Positions 54,788 through 64,000 of a stretch of 64,000 nt of DNA are shown here, in pieces. The notes beneath the pieces are model-generated. The model was not told the DNA's origin. It made no database searches and saw only the letters and a list, made by a program, of their open reading frames with translations. This DNA comes from Usitatibacter rugosus (GTDB taxonomy: Bacteria > Pseudomonadota > Gammaproteobacteria > Burkholderiales > Usitatibacteraceae). The translations under genes were made by a program, and so were the position numbers. Every line of letters begins with the position of its first letter. Within the stretch, counting starts at the first letter, position 1. Location: contig NZ_CP053069.1 in assembly GCF_013003965.1 (NCBI RefSeq), forward strand, positions 2,697,419 through 2,761,418, in the 5' to 3' direction.

Positions 54788-56068
54788 ATGACGCTGACTC
54801 ACCGCCTTCTCGCACTTGCCTTCGCAGTTGCTGCCGGAACCGTCTGCGCCCAACCCGTCGAGCCCGTGCTCTCGCAGGTGAAGGCCCACAAGCAGCCGTT
54901 CCTCGACACGCTGAAGGACCTCACGTCCATCGAGTCCGGCAGCCGCGACATCGAGGGCCTGGACAAGCTCGCCGCGCTGATCGAATCGCGCCTGAAGGCG
55001 ATGGGCGCCGATTCCGTGGAGGTAATCGCTCCGGCGAACATCTACCGCATGGAGGACACGCCCGAGCAGATCGGAAAGGCGGTGCGCGCCACGTTCAAGG
55101 GCAAGGGCACGAAGAAGCTGCTGATGATCGCGCACATGGACACGGTCTACTCGAAGGGCATGGGCGAGAAGCAGCCCTTCCGCATCGAAGGCGACAAGGC
55201 CTACGGCCTGGGCATCGCCGACGACAAGCAGGGCATCGCGCTGATCCTGCACGCGGTGAAGATCGTCCGCGATCTCAAGGCCGACGACTACGGCACGCTC
55301 ACCGTGCTCATCAACGGCGACGAAGAGATCAGCTCACCCGGCCATCGGACTTTGATCACGAAAATGGGCGCCGAGCACGACGCGACGATGTCCTTCGAAG
55401 GCGGCGGCGGCGCCACGCTGGACCAGGTTCGCCTCGCGACGGCGGGAATCGCCGGCGTGACGCTCAAGATCAAGGGCCGCGCCTCGCATGCGGGCTCAGC
55501 GCCGGAACGCGGCATCAATGCGCTGACCGAGCTCGCACACCAGATCCTGCAGATGAAGGACTTCAGCGATCCGGCCACGGGCCTCAAGATGAACTGGACG
55601 GTCGCCAAGTCGGGGCTCAACCGCAACGTGATCCCGGCCGAAGCCGAGGCGATGGCCGATATCCGCGTGCTGAAAGTCTCGGACTTCAAGGGCATCGAGG
55701 AGAAGATCCGCGAGAAGGCGAAGAACACGATCGTCCCCGGCGTGAAGGTGGAGGTCGTGTTCGACCAGCGCCGCCCGCCGCTCGAAGCCCCGCCGGCCTC
55801 GATCGCCTTCGCGAACCACGCGCAGGCGGTCTACAAGGAGCTCGGCATGAACCTCAACGTTGCCACGGTCAGCACCGGCGGCGGTACCGACGCGGCTTTC
55901 GCCGCGCTCGAAACCAAGTCGCCCGTGGTCGAGGGCTTCGGCCTGCGCGGCTTTGGCGCCCATTCGAACGACGCCGAGTACATCTTCATCGACGCCATCG
56001 AGCCGCGGCTGTACCTGGCGGTGCGCATGATCATGGATTTCTCCCGCGGGAAGGTTGCCGCGCAGTGA
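54788..56068 (+). CDS. M20-family metallopeptidase (glutamate carboxypeptidase type)
   Basis: A 426-residue exported peptidase. It has a signal peptide (about 1-22, ending GTVCAQ). The di-zinc site is visible in LMIAHMDTVYSKG (His, Asp), GLGIADDKQG (bridging Asp) and INGDEEISSPG (catalytic Glu). The dimerisation domain (GVTLKIKGRASHAGSAPERG) lies in the middle and the last ligand His in GFGAHSNDAEY. It resembles Pseudomonas CPG2. The start is at 54788, after the palindromic repeat; longer starts lie inside the repeat. Confidence 0.88.
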   Translation: MTLTHRLLALAFAVAAGTVCAQPVEPVLSQVKAHKQPFLDTLKDLTSIESGSRDIEGLDKLAALIESRLKAMGADSVEVIAPANIYRMEDTPEQIGKAVRATFKGKGTKKLLMIAHMDTVYSKGMGEKQPFRIEGDKAYGLGIADDKQGIALILHAVKIVRDLKADDYGTLTVLINGDEEISSPGHRTLITKMGAEHDATMSFEGGGGATLDQVRLATAGIAGVTLKIKGRASHAGSAPERGINALTELAHQILQMKDFSDPATGLKMNWTVAKSGLNRNVIPAEAEAMADIRVLKVSDFKGIEEKIREKAKNTIVPGVKVEVVFDQRRPPLEAPPASIAFANHAQAVYKELGMNLNVATVSTGGGTDAAFAALETKSPVVEGFGLRGFGAHSNDAEYIFIDAIEPRLYLAVRMIMDFSRGKVAAQ

Positions 56069-56136
56069 TCTTGTCAGCGGCATCGGTTGTGAAGCGTTTC
56101 CCGGAAAGGGCAGGTTCGCCCTTGGGAGCGCTGCAT

Positions 56137-56550
56137 ATGGAAAAGCGAGGATGGGGAGGAAAGGCGAAGGAAGGGGAGGAAAACCTTCTGGAGCTTTCAG
56201 GGCAAATCATCGGAAGTGCCCTGCGCGTCCATTCCGCATTGGGTCCTGGCCTGTTGGAGGCTGCGTACGAGGCTTGCTTGTGCAGGGCGCTTTCAGTCGA
56301 CGGCTTGGCATTCACCAAGCAGCAGGAAGTCGCCATGCATTACGAGGGCCTGAACCTCGAATGTGGTTTTCGTCTCGACCTACTCGTAGAGGATCGGATC
56401 GTTGTTGAAATCAAGGCAGTACCGCAGATCCTTTCCCTCCATCTCGCTCAGCTCCGAACCTACCTCAAGCTTTCCAAACAGCCGTTTGGGTTGATCATCA
56501 ACTTCAACGTGCTCCATCTTCGCGACGGCATTCGCCAGGTCCGCCTTTGA
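56137..56550 (+). CDS. GxxExxY family protein (PD-(D/E)XK nuclease-like)
   Basis: A 137-residue protein. The family motif GxxExxY is G38-E41-Y44 (LGPGLLEAAYEACL). A PD-(D/E)XK-type active site is suggested by D81 (CGFRLDLLVE), E91 and K93 (VVEIKAV). The C-terminal LRTYLKLSKQPFGLIINFN is conserved in the family. Residues 4-15 (RGWGGKAKEGEE) are encoded by the left inverted repeat. The ATG at 56137 is preceded by TTGGGAGCG. Function of the family is not established; a role in mobilising the surrounding repeats is inference. Confidence 0.85.
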   Translation: MEKRGWGGKAKEGEENLLELSGQIIGSALRVHSALGPGLLEAAYEACLCRALSVDGLAFTKQQEVAMHYEGLNLECGFRLDLLVEDRIVVEIKAVPQILSLHLAQLRTYLKLSKQPFGLIINFNVLHLRDGIRQVRL

Positions 56551-56601
56551 CCCATATCTGGGGTTCCTCCCCCTCCTCCGCCTTTCCTCCCCATCCTCCC
56601 C
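56145..56601 (+). mobile_element. GxxExxY element: nuclease-like gene enclosed by inverted repeats
   Basis: A left arm (core 56147-56181) and right arm (core 56564-56598) match inverted over 35 bases with 2 mismatches. Both are of the GGAAGGATGGGAAGGAAA family seen at 54604-54748. The only content between the arms is one gene, whose start lies just outside the left arm and whose stop is 13 bases before the right arm core. The element sits between the M20 peptidase gene and lysS. No target-site duplication is evident. Confidence 0.7.
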
Positions 56602-56619
56602 TATAAAAAGCGGCGCCCC

Positions 56620-58151
<1,532 letters not shown>

Positions 58152-58155
<4 letters not shown>

Positions 58156-58574
58156 AAGCCCGCATCGCATCCACCCTCGCCGCGGCGCTTGCCGCCACGG
58201 CCCTGTACGCCCCTGCCGCCAGCGCGAAGTGCTACGAGTGCGGCACCATCGCCGAGATCAAGCAGGTCGAGAAGAAGGGCGAAGCCTCGGGCGGCGGTGC
58301 CGTCATCGGCGGCGTGCTGGGCGGCGTGCTCGGCCACCAGGTCGGCAGCGGGCGCGGCAACACCGCGGCCACCATCGTCGGCGCTGGCGCCGGTGCCTAC
58401 GCCGGCCACCAGGTCGAGAAGAACAAGAACGCGGTGACGGTCTACCAGGTCACCATCAACATGGAAGAAGGCAAGGACCGGATCATCACCCTGTCGAATC
58501 CCCCGAAGTTCTCCGAGGGCGACAAGGTGACCGTCAAGACGGTCGACGGCAAGGTCAAGGTCGCGAAGCGGTAA
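58152..58574 (+). CDS. Exported glycine-zipper (2TM) protein
   Basis: A 140-residue protein. The signal peptide is about 25 residues (ending AASAK). A glycine-zipper follows ([21 protein letters not shown] and [19 protein letters not shown]), as in SlyB/Rickettsia 17-kDa antigen-like outer-membrane proteins, then a beta-rich C-terminal domain. There is no lipobox; CYEC just after the signal may form a disulfide. It is translationally coupled to lysS. Confidence 0.82.
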
Positions 58575-58580
58575 CGCAGG

Positions 58581-59906
58581 TCACGTTGCGACTACGGCTT
58601 CCAGGTCGTAGTCGTCCGCGGCGGTGACGCGGACTTTCAGGAAATCCCCGGGCTTCGCGCCCTTCGCCTTCTTCACGGTGACGATGCCGTCGATCTCGGG
58701 CGCGTCGGCGGCGCTGCGGGCCGTGGCGACCGAGCCCTCCACTTCATCGACGAGCACGTCCATCGTGCGGCCCACCTTCGCGGCGAGGCGCGCGCGGCTG
58801 ATTTCCATCTGCACTTCCATGAAGCGTGACCGGCGTTCTTCGCGAACCTCGTCGGGCAGCGCTCCGGGAAGCTCGTTCGCCTTCGCACCCTCGACGGGCG
58901 AGTAGGCGAAGCAGCCGACGCGATCGAGCTGGGCTTCCTTGAGGAAGGCCAGCATCTCCTCGAACTCCGCTTCCGTCTCGCCCGGGAAGCCGGCAATGAA
59001 TGTGGAACGCAGCGTGATGTCAGGGCAAGCCTTGCGCCACGCCTGGATGCGCTCGAGGTTCTTCTCGCTCGAGGCCGGGCGCTTCATGAGCTTGAGGATC
59101 CTCGGGCTTGCGTGCTGGAAGGGCACGTCGAGGTACGGAAGGATCTTGCCCTCGGCCATCAGGGGGATCACTTCGTCCACGTGCGGATACGGATAGACGT
59201 AGTGCAGGCGGACCCACGCGCCCAGCTCGCCCAATGCGACGCAGAGTTCCGTCATGCGCGTGCGAAGCGGCTTGCCGCCCCAGAAGCCGGTGCGGTACTT
59301 CATGTCGACGCCGTACGCGCTCGTGTCCTGCGAGATCACGAGCAGCTCCTTCACGCCGGACTTCACCAGCGCCTCGGCTTCCTTCATCACGTCGCCCACG
59401 GGGCGGCTCACGAGGTCGCCGCGCATCGAAGGGATGATGCAGAACGTGCACCGGTGATTGCAGCCTTCCGAGATCTTCAGGTACGCGTAGTGGCGCGGGG
59501 TGAGCTTGATGCCGGCGGCGGGCACGAGGTCCATGAACGGGTCGTGCGGCTTGGGCAGGTGCTTGTGCACCGCGTCCATCACCTCGTCCCTCGCATGCGG
59601 GCCGGTGATGGCGAGCAGGTTCGGATACGCGTTGCGGACGATGTCGCCCTTGGCGCCGAGGCAGCCGGTGACGATCACCTTGCCGTTCTCGTTCAGCGCC
59701 TCGCCGATCGCATCGAGCGATTCCTGCACGGCGCTGTCGATGAAGCCGCAGGTGTTCACGACGACGAGGTCCGAGCCTTCGTAAGTCGACGTGAGGTCGT
59801 AGCCTTCCGCGCGAAGCTGCGTGAGGATCTGCTCGGAATCGACCAGGGCCTTGGGGCAGCCGAGCGAGACGAATCCGACCTTGGGAACCGCTTGCCGTGC
59901 CTTCAC
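58581..59906 (-). CDS. rimO: Ribosomal protein S12 methylthiotransferase RimO
   Basis: A 441-residue radical-SAM enzyme that adds a methylthio group to Asp of ribosomal protein S12. The N-terminal UPF0004 domain has three Cys ([28 protein letters not shown]). The radical-SAM cluster is [13 protein letters not shown] domain ends the protein. The start GTG at 59906 overlaps the phaR stop by 4 bases (GTGA), which gives the normal family length. Confidence 0.94.
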   Translation of the reverse strand: MKARQAVPKVGFVSLGCPKALVDSEQILTQLRAEGYDLTSTYEGSDLVVVNTCGFIDSAVQESLDAIGEALNENGKVIVTGCLGAKGDIVRNAYPNLLAITGPHARDEVMDAVHKHLPKPHDPFMDLVPAAGIKLTPRHYAYLKISEGCNHRCTFCIIPSMRGDLVSRPVGDVMKEAEALVKSGVKELLVISQDTSAYGVDMKYRTGFWGGKPLRTRMTELCVALGELGAWVRLHYVYPYPHVDEVIPLMAEGKILPYLDVPFQHASPRILKLMKRPASSEKNLERIQAWRKACPDITLRSTFIAGFPGETEAEFEEMLAFLKEAQLDRVGCFAYSPVEGAKANELPGALPDEVREERRSRFMEVQMEISRARLAAKVGRTMDVLVDEVEGSVATARSAADAPEIDGIVTVKKAKGAKPGDFLKVRVTAADDYDLEAVVAT

Positions 59907-60511
59907 TTCTTCTTCGGCCTCGGCTTGCGGGTGGACACGGCCTTGGCCTTCGGCGCGGGCTTCGCGGGCGCACCCTCGTCGGCACCGGCCGCATAGGGGA
60001 AGCCGGAGAAGAGCTTCAGCGCCTGGCGGCGCAGCTCTTCCTGCATGTCGATCACGGCCTGCGCGCCCTTCTCGAGGTACGGGCCCATCACGTTGGGAAT
60101 CTGCTTGCCGCCGCCCGTCATCAGCTGCGCCCACGCCTCGGCCGGGACCTTGGGCACCTCGCCGTAGAGGGTGGAGGCCTGGTCCTGGAAGCGCTTCTGC
60201 GCCTCGTGGAAGGTGTGGATCGAGCGCTCGAGGTAAGAGCCCATCAGGCCCTGCATGGCGTGGCCGTAGTAGCGAATGATGTTGGCGAGCATGCTCGTGG
60301 AGAACATCGGCACGCCGCCCGATTCCTCCTCGAGGATGATCTGCAGCAGGATGGAGCGCGTGAGGTCGTTGCCCGTCTTCGCGTCCTGCACCTGGAACTC
60401 GCGGTAGGCGAGCACCAGTTCCTTCACCTCGGCGAGCGTGATGTAGGTGGAGGTCTCGGTGTCGTAGAGACGCCGATTGGGATACTTCTTGATGATGCGG
60501 GGCGTGGCCAT
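59903..60511 (-). CDS. phaR: Polyhydroxyalkanoate synthesis repressor PhaR
   Basis: A 202-residue repressor. The DNA-binding PHB_acc_N domain ([25 protein letters not shown], quoted in part) is followed by PHB_acc domains ([14 protein letters not shown] and [22 protein letters not shown]). PhaR binds DNA at phasin and own promoters and is released by PHA granules. The lysine-rich C-terminus is typical. It is divergent from the candidate small RNA and phaB. Confidence 0.94.
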   Translation of the reverse strand: MATPRIIKKYPNRRLYDTETSTYITLAEVKELVLAYREFQVQDAKTGNDLTRSILLQIILEEESGGVPMFSTSMLANIIRYYGHAMQGLMGSYLERSIHTFHEAQKRFQDQASTLYGEVPKVPAEAWAQLMTGGGKQIPNVMGPYLEKGAQAVIDMQEELRRQALKLFSGFPYAAGADEGAPAKPAPKAKAVSTRKPRPKKK

Positions 60512-60648
60512 GGGTATGTCCTCTCGGGATGCTGCGCTACATCAATCCCGGTGTGTGCGGGCGCGTTGCGGGGGACCGCTGTGTCCTGCCAAGTGCTTCA
60601 TTTTATTATATTTTGGACCTATGCCGCCATGCGGAAAAGGAGGGCTTG

Positions 60649-60657
60649 TGCATCGCA
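60649..60657 (+). promoter_or_regulatory. PhaR-like TGC-N3-GCA site
   Basis: TGCATCGCA lies 11 bases upstream of the -35 box of the candidate small RNA. TGC-rich dyads of this kind are the known targets of PhaR. Assigned by motif and position. Confidence 0.4.
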
Positions 60658-60668
60658 CCATTTTTCCC

Positions 60669-60697
60669 TTGACACCCCGGCGGCCCCTTCCTAGAAT
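60669..60697 (+). promoter_or_regulatory. Strong sigma-70 promoter upstream of phaB
   Basis: TTGACA (60669-60674), exactly 17 bases, TAGAAT (60692-60697). The -35 is perfect and the -10 has five of six consensus bases. It is the best sigma-70 promoter I see in the window. Transcription would start near 60704. Confidence 0.7.
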
Positions 60698-60703
60698 TGA
60701 ATT

Positions 60704-60822
60704 GTTGCGGCGCAGCACGAATGGCGCCGCGGTCCTACCGGATTCAAGGCTCCTCCTCCTTTATCGTCAGTCTTCATCGGCTGCATAAAGGTTCAAACCC
60801 AGGCCATGCCTGGGTTTTTTTT
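60704..60822 (+). ncRNA. Candidate small RNA with anti-Shine-Dalgarno CU-rich motif
   Basis: The predicted 119-base transcript runs from the promoter to a strong terminator. It has a 7-bp GC hairpin (60707-60713 with 60724-60730), an unpaired CTCCTCCTCCT stretch (60750-60760), a 6-bp stem CTTTAT/ATAAAG (60759-60764 with 60785-60790), then the terminator. CU-rich loops of this kind pair with ribosome sites in known regulatory RNAs. Alternatively it is an attenuated leader of phaB. No ORF of note inside. Confidence 0.55.
60795..60822 (+). terminator. Rho-independent terminator upstream of phaB
   Basis: AAACCCAGGC, loop CAT, GCCTGGGTTT, then a run of T to 60822. The stem is perfect over 10 bp, making this the clearest intrinsic terminator in the window. 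It ends 31 bases before the phaB ATG. Confidence 0.9.
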
Positions 60823-60853
60823 ATGTCTCGCGGGACCGAAAGAAAGGCCATCG

Positions 60854-61609
60854 ATGAGGACTGACAAGCGGGTCGCCCTGGTCACCGGGGGCGTGGGCGG
60901 CATCGGCACGGCCATCTGCCGCAAGCTCGCCGCCGACGGCTGCTTCGTCGTCGCGAACTACGGCATCCCCGGCACCGAGGAGGCGTGGAAGCAGGCCATG
61001 TCCAACGCGGTCCTCGGCGGCGACAAGGTCGCCCTCGCCTTCGGCGACGTGACCGACTTCGCAACGATGGGCTCGATGGTCCGCCAGGTGGCCGCCGACC
61101 ACGGGCCCGTTGCCGTGCTGGTGAACTGCGCCGGCATCACGCGCGACTCGACCTTCCGCAAGATGACCGAGGAGCATTGGCACGCGGTCATCGACACCAA
61201 CCTCACCAGCGTCTTCAACGTGACACGCCACGTGATCGACGGCATGGTCGAGCGCGGCTGGGGCCGCATCGTGAACATCTCCTCGGTGAACGCGACGCGC
61301 GGCCAGTTCGGCCAGACCAACTACGCCGCCGCCAAGGCCGGCATCCTCGGCTTCACGAAGTCGCTCGCGCAGGAAGTCGTGAAGAAAGGCGTGACCGTGA
61401 ACGCCGTCTCGCCCGGCTACGTGCAGACCGACATGACGGCGGCGATTCGCCCGGATGTGCTGGAGCAGATCGTCGGCAGCATTCCCGCGGGGCGCATGGC
61501 GACGACCGACGAGATCGCGGACGCCGTGGCGTTCCTTTGCTCGGACAAGGCCGCGTACATCACCGGGACGAATCTCTCGGTGAATGGTGGCTTGCACATG
61601 TATCAATGA
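60854..61609 (+). CDS. phaB: Acetoacetyl-CoA reductase (first copy)
   Basis: A 251-residue short-chain dehydrogenase that reduces acetoacetyl-CoA to (R)-3-hydroxybutyryl-CoA with NADPH. It has VALVTGGVGGIGTAIC (cofactor loop), NCAGITRDSTFRKM, the catalytic Ser in IVNISSVNATRGQFGQ and YAAAKAG (Tyr, Lys), all close to PhaB. The start is the ATG at 60854 after GAAAGAAAGG. A second reductase gene lies convergent to it. Confidence 0.88.
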   Translation: MRTDKRVALVTGGVGGIGTAICRKLAADGCFVVANYGIPGTEEAWKQAMSNAVLGGDKVALAFGDVTDFATMGSMVRQVAADHGPVAVLVNCAGITRDSTFRKMTEEHWHAVIDTNLTSVFNVTRHVIDGMVERGWGRIVNISSVNATRGQFGQTNYAAAKAGILGFTKSLAQEVVKKGVTVNAVSPGYVQTDMTAAIRPDVLEQIVGSIPAGRMATTDEIADAVAFLCSDKAAYITGTNLSVNGGLHMYQ

Positions 61610-61617
61610 AAATAAAT

Positions 61618-61680
61618 GGGGTCAGACTCCCATTCGCAGTCCCATGAACCGGACAGAAACGCGAATGGGAGTCTGACCCC
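61618..61680. repeat. REP-like palindrome with GGGGTCAGACTCCC arms between the phaB genes
   Basis: Arms of 20 bases (61618-61637 and 61661-61680) are perfect inverted copies with a 23-base loop. The core GGGTCAGA is shared with the palindrome at 49391-49474. It lies between two convergent genes. Confidence 0.9.
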
Positions 61681-61685
61681 GTAAC

Positions 61686-61707
61686 TGTTTTGAGCACGCT
61701 CAAAACA
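61686..61707. terminator. Bidirectional terminator-like palindrome
   Basis: TGTTTTGAGC-AC-GCTCAAAACA is a perfect 10-bp stem that includes A and T runs at its base on both strands. It reaches into the stop codon of the minus-strand phaB gene, as expected for a terminator shared by convergent genes. Confidence 0.6.
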
Positions 61708-62443
61708 TGTGCTGCCCGCCATTGATCGCGATATTCGCGCCCGTCAGGAACGCCGCCTCATCCGAGGCCAGGTAGGCGCAAAGACCGGCGACCTCCTCGG
61801 GCTTGCCGAGCCGGCCCACCGGGATCTGCGGGATGATCTTCGAGTCGAGCACTTCCTTCGGGATCGCCATCACCATCTTCGTCCCGATGTAGCCGGGCGA
61901 GATCGTGTTCACGGTCACGCCCTTCCTCGCGACTTCCAGCGCCAGCGCCTTCGAAAACCCGTGCATGCCGGCCTTGGCCGCCGAGTAATTGGTCTGGCCG
62001 AAGGCGCCCTTCTGCCCGTTCACGGAAGACACGTTGATCACCCGGCCCCAGCCGCGCTCGACCATGCCGTCGACCACGGGCTTGGTCACGTTGAAGACGC
62101 TGTCGAGGTTGGTGGTGATCACCGCGTCCCAGTCGACCTTCGTCATCTTCTTGAAGGTCATGTCGCGCGTGATGCCGGCGTTGTTGATGAGGATGTCGAT
62201 GGGGCCGAGCTCCTTCGTCACCTTGCCGACCATCGACGCGCAGGAGTCGAAGTCGGAGACGTCGCAGGCATACGCGGTGAAGTCGAGTCCGTGGCTCTTC
62301 ATGTCCTTCAGCCACTCCGCGTGCTTGGTGTTGCCCGGCGAGTAGGTGACGACCACCTGGATGCCCATCTTGGCGAGCTTCATGCAGATGGCCTCGCCGA
62401 GGCCTCCCATGCCGCCCGTCACCAGTGCGATGCGCTTCGTCAT
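61700..62443 (-). CDS. phaB: Acetoacetyl-CoA reductase (second copy)
   Basis: A 247-residue PhaB-type short-chain dehydrogenase. It has ALVTGGMGGLGEAIC, NNAGITRDMTFKKMTKVDWDAV, INVSSVNGQKGAFGQTNYSAAKAG (Ser-Tyr-Lys triad) and GYIGTKMVMAIPKEVLD, closer to canonical PhaB than the first copy. It lies 28 bases after phaC and is probably co-transcribed with it, supplying monomer for polymerisation. Confidence 0.93.
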   Translation of the reverse strand: MTKRIALVTGGMGGLGEAICMKLAKMGIQVVVTYSPGNTKHAEWLKDMKSHGLDFTAYACDVSDFDSCASMVGKVTKELGPIDILINNAGITRDMTFKKMTKVDWDAVITTNLDSVFNVTKPVVDGMVERGWGRVINVSSVNGQKGAFGQTNYSAAKAGMHGFSKALALEVARKGVTVNTISPGYIGTKMVMAIPKEVLDSKIIPQIPVGRLGKPEEVAGLCAYLASDEAAFLTGANIAINGGQHMF

Positions 62444-62471
62444 TGCAGCCTCCTCCTATTGTTTTCGAATC

Positions 62472-64000
62472 CTATTCGGCGCGTTCCTTGACGTACCGAC
62501 CCGGCGCGGGCTCGATCGGCTTGTGCCGCGCGTCGCCCAGTGCCTTGCGTGCCTTGATCTTGCGCCCGCCGTATGGAGCGAGCCACTTCGACCACGTGCC
62601 CCACCAGCTGCCCGGCGTTTCCTTCGCGCCTTCCAGCCAGCGCTGCGGATCCACGCCCAGCTTCGCGTTGCTCCAGAAGCTGCGCTTGCCCTTCGAGGCC
62701 GGGTTGATCGTGCCCGCGATGTGCCCGGAGGCGCCGAGCACGAACGTCACAGGCCCGCCGAGGCAGCGCGCGCTTTCGAAGCCGCCCTTCCAGGGGACGA
62801 TGTGGTCCTCGCGCGCCGAGAACACGAACGCGGGGATCTTGATGCGCTTCAGGCTCACCGGCACGCCGCACGTCGTGAGCGCATCGGGCTGGGCGAGCTT
62901 GTTCTCGAGATACGTGTTCCTGATGTAGTAGGCATACATCGGGCCCGGAAGGTTCGTGGAATCCGAGTTCCAGTACAGGAGATCGAACGCCGGGGGCGAC
63001 TTGCCGCGCAGATAGTTGTTCACCACGTACGACCACACGAGGTCGTTGGCGCGCAGGAAGGAGAACGAGCTGGCGAGCTCGCGCCCAGGAACGATGCCGC
63101 CGCCGGAGAGCTGCGCCTCGCGCTTGTCCACGAAGCTCTGGTCGAGGAAGACGCGGATCTCGCCCACGTCGCGGAAATCCAGCAGCGTGGTGAGGAGCGT
63201 CACGCTCTCGACGATGGAGCGCTTCTTCGCCTCCATGACCGCGAGGCCCGAGGCGAGGAGCGTGCCGCCGACGCAGAAGCCCAACGCATTCACCTTGTCC
63301 GCTTTCGTGATCTTCTTCGCGGCCTCGAGGCTCGCGAGGATGCCCTCGCCGATGTAGTCGTCCCAGGTGAGAGAGCCCTGGGCTTCCTTCACGTTGCGCC
63401 ACGAGACCATAAAGACCGTGTGGCCCTGCTCGATCAGGTAGCGCACGAGGGAGTTCTCGGGCTGCAGGTCCATGATGTAGAACTTGTTGATCGCGGGCGG
63501 CACCAGCACGATCGGCCGCTCGTAGACCTGCGCGGTGAGCGGCGCGTACTGGATCAGCTGCACCAGCTCGTTCTCGAAGACGACCGAGCCTTTCGTGGTC
63601 GCGACGTTCTTGCCGAGCTCGAAAGCCGACTCGTCGGTCATCGACACGCGGCCCTTCGCGAGGTCCGCGAGCAGGTTCGCGTAGCCTTTCTGCAGCGTGT
63701 CCCCGCCGCTCTCCGCGGCCTCCTTCAGCGCCTCGGGGTTGGTCAACAGGAAGTTGGAAGGCGACATCGCGTCCAGGTACTGCTTCATCGCGAAGCGCAT
63801 GCGCTGCTTCGTCTCGTCGTCGAGGGTGGCGGATTCCACCGATTCCATCATCGCCTTCGAGCCGGCGAGGTAGGCATCGCGGTAGTAGCGAAAGACCGGG
63901 TGCTGGTTCCACTCCGGGGCGCTGAAGCGCTTGTCCAGGGGCGGATCCCCAGGCTTCTCGGGATGCCCGAACGTCTGCTGCCAGATGCGGAACTGGTCCT
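62472..64000 (-). CDS. phaC: Class I poly(3-hydroxyalkanoate) synthase (N-terminus beyond the window)
   Basis: The frame runs open to the right edge; about 509 residues are visible. N-terminal PhaC features are upstream of the internal ATG at 63851 (LDKRFSAPEWNQHPVF and RYYRDAYL), so the gene is cut by the window edge and does not start there. The lipase-box-like GFCVGGT carries the catalytic Cys; the Asp is in FVFSAREDHIVPW and the His in GASGHIAGTINP. It polymerises 3-hydroxyacyl-CoA into storage granules. Confidence 0.94.
   Translation of the reverse strand, partial: DQFRIWQQTFGHPEKPGDPPLDKRFSAPEWNQHPVFRYYRDAYLAGSKAMMESVESATLDDETKQRMRFAMKQYLDAMSPSNFLLTNPEALKEAAESGGDTLQKGYANLLADLAKGRVSMTDESAFELGKNVATTKGSVVFENELVQLIQYAPLTAQVYERPIVLVPPAINKFYIMDLQPENSLVRYLIEQGHTVFMVSWRNVKEAQGSLTWDDYIGEGILASLEAAKKITKADKVNALGFCVGGTLLASGLAVMEAKKRSIVESVTLLTTLLDFRDVGEIRVFLDQSFVDKREAQLSGGGIVPGRELASSFSFLRANDLVWSYVVNNYLRGKSPPAFDLLYWNSDSTNLPGPMYAYYIRNTYLENKLAQPDALTTCGVPVSLKRIKIPAFVFSAREDHIVPWKGGFESARCLGGPVTFVLGASGHIAGTINPASKGKRSFWSNAKLGVDPQRWLEGAKETPGSWWGTWSKWLAPYGGRKIKARKALGDARHKPIEPAPGRYVKERAE

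Larger units (their letters stand above)
60512..60853. other. 342-base phaR-phaB intergenic region
   Basis: The region holds no protein gene. On the minus side, TATAAT (60610-60605) is a candidate -10 for phaR with no good -35. On the plus side there is a TGCATCGCA dyad (60649-60657), a strong sigma-70 promoter, a structured stretch and a terminator, listed separately. The last 31 bases carry the phaB ribosome site (GAAAGAAAGG). Confidence 0.6.

Overview
The window is a gene-dense, GC-rich stretch of a bacterial chromosome, almost certainly from a betaproteobacterium. The evidence is the set of family types: a porin of the Burkholderiales type, a complete urtABCDE-ureDABCEFG cluster, a PHA cluster (phaC, two phaB genes, phaR), a RelA with ExDD motif, release factor 2 with its programmed frameshift, and LolC/LolD. 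I see no rRNA, phage, IS transposase or CRISPR array. One tRNA gene, tRNA-Val(GAC), is present. Both edges cut genes: a ring-cleavage dioxygenase on the left and PHA synthase on the right.

Layout. 1-1.4 kb: the end of a gallate/protocatechuate-type extradiol dioxygenase and an NAD-binding oxidoreductase. 1.5-9.7 kb (minus strand): one long aromatic-acid operon, pcaH-pcaG-substrate-binding protein-LivHMGF-type ABC transporter-pobA-porin. 9.8-14.7 kb (plus strand): the divergent regulator-pcaB-pcaC-pcaD-CoA-transferase A/B operon. Together these two operons cover uptake of an aromatic acid, 4-hydroxybenzoate to protocatechuate, and the beta-ketoadipate pathway down to 3-oxoadipyl-CoA. 14.8-26.1 kb: urea uptake and urease, behind a sigma-54-type promoter. 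26-34 kb: a WbsX-type glycosyltransferase, tRNA-Val, a GNAT acetyltransferase, RlmI, a macro-domain protein, and a relA-cyclase operon. 34-42 kb: the Anbu proteasome-like cluster (ATP-grasp, alpha-E, Anbu, Spy-like protein, transglutaminase/DUF2126, amidohydrolase). 42-53 kb: a secreted intradiol dioxygenase, ComEC, DUF2062, an AlkA-like glycosylase, a lipoprotein, LolCD, an RpfE-like protein, RecJ, and an orphan substrate-binding protein. 53-60 kb: prfB, an M20 peptidase, a GxxExxY gene, lysS, a glycine-zipper protein, rimO. 60-64 kb: phaR, a candidate small RNA, two convergent phaB genes and phaC.

The most unusual signal is a set of long palindromes inserted between genes of otherwise tight operons (urtD/urtE, ureA/ureB, ATP-grasp/alpha-E, prfB/M20, M20/lysS). 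They fall into three sequence families but share one architecture: each arm holds tandem short units, and two arms face each other across a short unique loop. In one copy the loop is replaced by a complete GxxExxY gene (PD-(D/E)XK-like fold) whose first codons lie in the left arm. A likely reading is a family of small mobile elements with a gene-carrying form and empty derivatives. Two further REP-like hairpins sharing a GGGTCAGA core lie at 49.4 and 61.6 kb. A second notable signal is a promoter-hairpin-CU-rich-terminator unit upstream of phaB that looks like an anti-Shine-Dalgarno small RNA. A third is a class III nucleotidyl cyclase fused to a PD-(D/E)XK-like domain, in which both purine-specifying residues appear to be replaced.
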